A stretch of 16,440 nucleotides of DNA from JBEKZQ01 sp049509675 (GTDB lineage Bacteria; Planctomycetota; Planctomycetia; Pirellulales; Thermoguttaceae). Positions 13,828 through 16,440 of the stretch are shown one piece after another. Within the stretch, counting starts at the first letter, position 1. Each line of letters begins with the position of its first letter. Under the pieces are notes generated by a model. It saw only the letters and a program-made list of their open reading frames with translations, had not been told where the DNA came from and searched no databases. A program made the translations under genes and the position numbers. The stretch is from the NCBI GenBank assembly GCA_049509675.1, contig JBEKZQ010000080.1, forward strand, positions 1-16,440, read 5' to 3'.

Positions 13828-15099
13828 TCAGTACGACAATCCTGCCGTCAGGCGGAAACCCAGTAGCCCGAGCGTGTCGCGGCGATCGGCGCTATCCGCA
13901 AGCGACGTGCTTTCCAGAATGTTCTGCTCCCCGGCGGCGTTTCCCAGGGAGAACCACGCCTGGCCGACCAGGGCCGTTTGCAGGACGAATCGGTAATGGT
14001 AGATTTGCCGGGCCCACTCGGCGCCGAGTTCGAGTTCCAGGACGGGAACGGTGCCGCCCATGCTGCGCGAGCCGTTGATTGTGGTCGTGGATACCAGGGC
14101 GCCGGTGGAATCGGTATCGGTCGAGGTGAGTTGCACCTGCTGAGTTCCCGTGCCCAACAGGAGCGCGCCCCGCGCATTTCCCAGGATCGAGAAACCGCTG
14201 GAACCCAAGGGGACCCGCGCCTCCATCGAGAACACCGGCCCGATGCCGTCAAAGCGATGGCCGGAAACCAGGCTGGAGGTGGTCGTGTCTTCGCCCAGAG
14301 TGGGATCGCTCGGCGCCGACAGCAGCGAGGCGGTGTAGTGCTGGCTCACGTGCGCGTAACGCACGCCGGCGCCCAGCAGCACGGACCACGGCCCGGGATG
14401 CACGTCCCAGAGGAGCTCGAAATCGGTCACGTTCAAGGTCAGATCGCTTTGAAATTGCAGCGTGTCGTTGAAGTCGGGAGAGTAGATCGACGAAAAGCCG
14501 ATCCCCAGCGGATAAGCGGAATAGATGGTCTCGGTTGTCGTATCGTCCAACGTTGGGGCGGCCAGCGACGTGCTGGTGCTGCCATGGAACTGCCACCAGC
14601 GGGCGCGAAGGCCGATTCCTTGATCGCCGACGTAGCCCAGCCAGACCAGCGGGGCGAATTGACCGCGCATCTGGAAATCCTGCTGGTCGCTCGACTGCCC
14701 ATCGCCTGAATCGGTGGAAAAGGAGACCAGCTTCTCGAAGGCCGGATTGCTGCTCCACCGCGGCTGCAAGTAATAGGCGCCGGCGCCGCAGAGCCAGCCG
14801 CCCGGTCGGCGGCAATCGGGCATCTCGACCGCGGCCGCGGCATCAAGCGGGGCCGCCCCGGCCGGCGGTACGACGTAGGCCGGCGCAGCGGCGGGCGGCA
14901 TGGCCGGGCCCGGCAAAGGCGGCGCCGCAGTTGCCGACGGCATCGAGGTCGCCGGCGGCAAGAATCCGCTATTGGCCGCATAGGGCGGATACTGTGCCAG
15001 GGCCATCGGCGATTGCCACAACATGGCAAGCAACAGCAACAAGAGCCGGAAAGAGCAGGCGCGCCGGCGGCCCAAGCAGGCAACTACGGCCGAAATCAT
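13828..15099 (-). CDS. Outer-membrane beta-barrel porin (Lpg1974/Legionella MOMP-like)
   Basis: A 423-residue outer-membrane protein. A signal peptide (basic start, RLLLLLLAMLWQSPMALAQ) is followed by a Pro/Ala-rich linker (about 35-90) and CRRPGGWLCGAGAYYLQPRW, the typical opening strand of the planctomycete Lpg1974-type 'pore-forming outer membrane protein' family. The rest is alternating beta-strands (for example GPWSVLLGAGVRYAHVSQHY and HYRFVLQTALVGQAWFSLG), ending in TAGLSY with a terminal aromatic. It likely forms a barrel in the outer membrane; pore activity is known only for distant members. The ATG at 15099 is chosen; GTG (15105) and TTG (15108) are in frame and equally short of a ribosome-binding site. 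The sedolisin gene follows 16 bp later. Confidence 0.78.
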   Translation of the reverse strand: MISAVVACLGRRRACSFRLLLLLLAMLWQSPMALAQYPPYAANSGFLPPATSMPSATAAPPLPGPAMPPAAAPAYVVPPAGAAPLDAAAAVEMPDCRRPGGWLCGAGAYYLQPRWSSNPAFEKLVSFSTDSGDGQSSDQQDFQMRGQFAPLVWLGYVGDQGIGLRARWWQFHGSTSTSLAAPTLDDTTTETIYSAYPLGIGFSSIYSPDFNDTLQFQSDLTLNVTDFELLWDVHPGPWSVLLGAGVRYAHVSQHYTASLLSAPSDPTLGEDTTTSSLVSGHRFDGIGPVFSMEARVPLGSSGFSILGNARGALLLGTGTQQVQLTSTDTDSTGALVSTTTINGSRSMGGTVPVLELELGAEWARQIYHYRFVLQTALVGQAWFSLGNAAGEQNILESTSLADSADRRDTLGLLGFRLTAGLSY

Positions 15100-15109
15100 G
15101 ATCACCAAG

Positions 15110-15557
15110 TCAGAAAAGAAGGGAGCAGCGAATGGATAACGTGAGAAGATGGGTCGAGATCATCGCACAATAGCTCGAATGGTGCAAGTTCAGATCAAGC
15201 CTGGCCGCTGTCGTACCCTCGCCCCTTCCCCGCACAGGCGTTGGTTTCTCTGCTTGCCCCATGTTTCCCAGTCTGGTAGCATGATTCGGTGGGCGGGAAA
15301 AAGCGGAACCGCCCGCTGCCGCCGGCTGCTGATTCCCGTCCCCCCAGGTGCATCCGGGGGAGGGGCCGGGGAATAGCACAAAGCGACCGCGCGAGAATAG
15401 CGTGTGCAATTCCCATGTAGTCGACACCGGGCACCATGCGCAGCATGGTCGGTTTGCCGCAAGTGGGCGGACGGCACACGGCGTGTGCCTGCTACAATTT
15501 GTCCAAGTTATTTTTGCGCGAGCCCAAACTACCCACGCTATGGAAAGGAAGAAGAGA
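15110..15557. other. Intergenic stretch between porin and FKBP genes
   Basis: About 450 bp between divergent genes with no convincing gene. At 15473-15489 GGCACAC-GGC-GTGTGCC forms a 7-bp-arm hairpin, followed 4 bp later by TACAAT (15493-15498), a possible -10 box for the FKBP gene without a recognisable -35. A C-rich/G-rich imperfect hairpin lies around 15333-15376. The open frames crossing this part are composition artefacts. Confidence 0.5.
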
Positions 15558-16310
15558 ATGAGACTTGCCGTGTTGTTGACGTTTGGCTTCTGTTTGTCTG
15601 CCGCTGCGGGCTACGCCCAGCAAACGCTGCGCCGCGAAGCGGCGCCGGAGCCGCTGCCGCAGATCGATCCCAAAGATGCCGCGACGATCTCCAGCTACGG
15701 GATCGGCAGGAGTACGGGCCATTCGCTCAGGGAAGAGGGCATCGACATCGATTTCGACGCCTTTGTGCAGGGGCTCCGCGACGGCGCGGCGGGCGCAACC
15801 CCAAAATATACCGAGCCGCAGTTCCGCGCCGCGATGCAGATCTTCCAACGCGAAATGCAAGCCAAACAGGATCAACGGCGGCTTACCGCGGCGGACAAGA
15901 ACCGCAGCGAAGGTCAAGCCTTCTTGGCCCGGAACAAGGCGAAGCCGGACGTTACCACCCTGGCCAGCGGCCTGCAATACAAGGTGCTGCGATCGGGCAC
16001 CGGACATTCGCCCAAGGCCAGCGACACCGTCAAAGTGCATTACGAAGGGACGCTGCTGGACGGAACTGTTTTCGACAGTTCCATCAAGCGCGGCGAGCCG
16101 GCCGTTTTTCCGGTGCGCGGCGTCATCCGTGGCTGGACCGAGGCCTTGCAACTGATGAAGGTCGGCGATAAATTGCGGTTGTTCATTCCGCCCGAACTGG
16201 CCTACGGCAGCAAGGGGGCGGGCAACGTGATCGGCCCCAACGCGGTATTGACGTTCGACGTGGAGTTGCTGGCGATCGAACCGCCCGGCGCGCCGGAAGC
16301 CGCGCAGTAG
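15558..16310 (+). CDS. Secreted FKBP-type peptidyl-prolyl cis-trans isomerase (Mip-like)
   Basis: A 250-residue exported foldase catalysing Xaa-Pro isomerisation outside the cytoplasm. The signal peptide is MRLAVLLTFGFCLSAAAGYA. An N-terminal FKBP_N-type helical dimerisation region (about 38-130) has the Mip hallmarks ISSYGIGRSTGHSLREEGID, a long helix with QIFQREMQAKQ, and EGQAFLARNKAKPDV. The FKBP_C domain (about 140-240) keeps the binding-pocket residues: VHYEGTLLDGTVFDSS, FPVRGVIRGWTEAL, IPPELAYG and LTFDVELL. The ATG at 15558 has GGAAG about 9 nt upstream and starts the signal peptide. An in-frame ATG at 15540 would add six basic residues but lacks a ribosome-binding site. It is transcribed alone, with two strong hairpins downstream. 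Confidence 0.93.
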   Translation: MRLAVLLTFGFCLSAAAGYAQQTLRREAAPEPLPQIDPKDAATISSYGIGRSTGHSLREEGIDIDFDAFVQGLRDGAAGATPKYTEPQFRAAMQIFQREMQAKQDQRRLTAADKNRSEGQAFLARNKAKPDVTTLASGLQYKVLRSGTGHSPKASDTVKVHYEGTLLDGTVFDSSIKRGEPAVFPVRGVIRGWTEALQLMKVGDKLRLFIPPELAYGSKGAGNVIGPNAVLTFDVELLAIEPPGAPEAAQ

Positions 16311-16320
16311 CGGCGAGGGT

Positions 16321-16366
16321 TGTGTGCCACAAGTTCACCAAGCACTGGCAAAGCCAGTGGCACACA
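16321..16366. repeat. Solo end of the MITE-like repeat with nested, competing hairpins
   Basis: CACTGGC-AAA-GCCAGTG (16343-16359) is identical to the right-end hairpin of copies 1 and 3. Outer arms TGTGTGCCAC (16321-16330) and GTGGCACACA (16357-16366) pair perfectly but share three bases with the inner hairpin, so the two folds compete. It starts 11 bp after the FKBP stop codon. Confidence 0.75.
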
Positions 16367-16378
16367 TTGAGAACTACA

Positions 16379-16407
16379 GTCCCCCTCTCCCGGAGGGAGA
16401 GGGGGAC
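16379..16407 (+). terminator. Strong 13-bp-arm hairpin after the FKBP gene
   Basis: Perfect arms GTCCCCCTCTCCC (16379-16391) and GGGAGAGGGGGAC (16395-16407) enclose a 3-nt loop GGA. It is stable enough to end or protect the FKBP transcript. No T-run follows, so it is not a textbook intrinsic terminator and could be another dispersed palindrome. Confidence 0.5.
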
Positions 16408-16430
16408 CACACTCAGGAGATCCAGCCGTG

Positions 16431-16440
16431 ATGATCAAAA
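16431..16440 (+). CDS. Likely first codons of the next gene (cut by the right edge)
   Basis: AGGAGA (16415-16420) is followed after 10 nt by ATG ATC AAA (Met-Ile-Lys), or after 7 nt by an in-frame GTG at 16428. The ribosome-binding site spacing suggests a real start, but only three codons are visible and nothing can be said about the product. Confidence 0.4.

Noticed and set aside
13146..14078. 310-codon frame on the plus strand
   Set aside because: Antisense of the sedolisin and porin genes, crossing their boundary without regard to either.

Overview
This window reads as chromosomal DNA of a high-GC member of the Planctomycetes, probably near the Pirellulales. The reasons are an LEPR-XLL-like N-terminal motif on a secreted sedolisin, an Lpg1974-type outer-membrane porin, CsrA, an MbfA-type iron exporter, and many short hairpin-forming dispersed repeats. 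The lineage is inferred from gene content and style; there is no rRNA or other marker to confirm it.

Layout, left to right. The left edge holds the 5' two-thirds of uvrA (minus strand, cut by the window edge). Next come a short broken relative of proteasome-like Ntn hydrolases (plus strand), then a two-gene operon of a membrane protein and a winged-helix regulator (minus strand) behind a near-consensus promoter whose -10 box lies inside a perfect palindrome. A REPIN-like inverted repeat follows, then a secreted beta-helix glycoside hydrolase (plus strand). A PIN-domain toxin/antitoxin pair (minus) is bracketed by two copies of a roughly 210-bp MITE-like repeat. After that come a large multi-pass membrane protein (minus), a third copy of the repeat abutting a truncated SGNH hydrolase, mbfA and a secreted alpha/beta-hydrolase (both minus), and csrA (plus). 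csrA overlaps the far end of a sedolisin gene convergently. The sedolisin sits in an operon behind the porin (minus). A secreted FKBP-type prolyl isomerase (plus) and the likely first codons of another gene close the window.

The genes do not form one pathway. Several encode exported products (glycoside hydrolase, esterase-like hydrolase, sedolisin, porin, FKBP), as is usual for polymer-degrading planctomycetes. The most distinctive content is the repeats. One family is MITE-like, with terminal inverted repeats that are themselves hairpins (three clear copies, one decayed copy, one solo end). A second family is REPIN-like, with arms beginning GGGGACAGG (two copies). Both families lie at gene ends: one truncates a gene, and one has extended the sedolisin reading frame across csrA. 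No CRISPR array, tRNA, rRNA, integrase or transposase gene was found, and no clearly new multi-gene system is evident.
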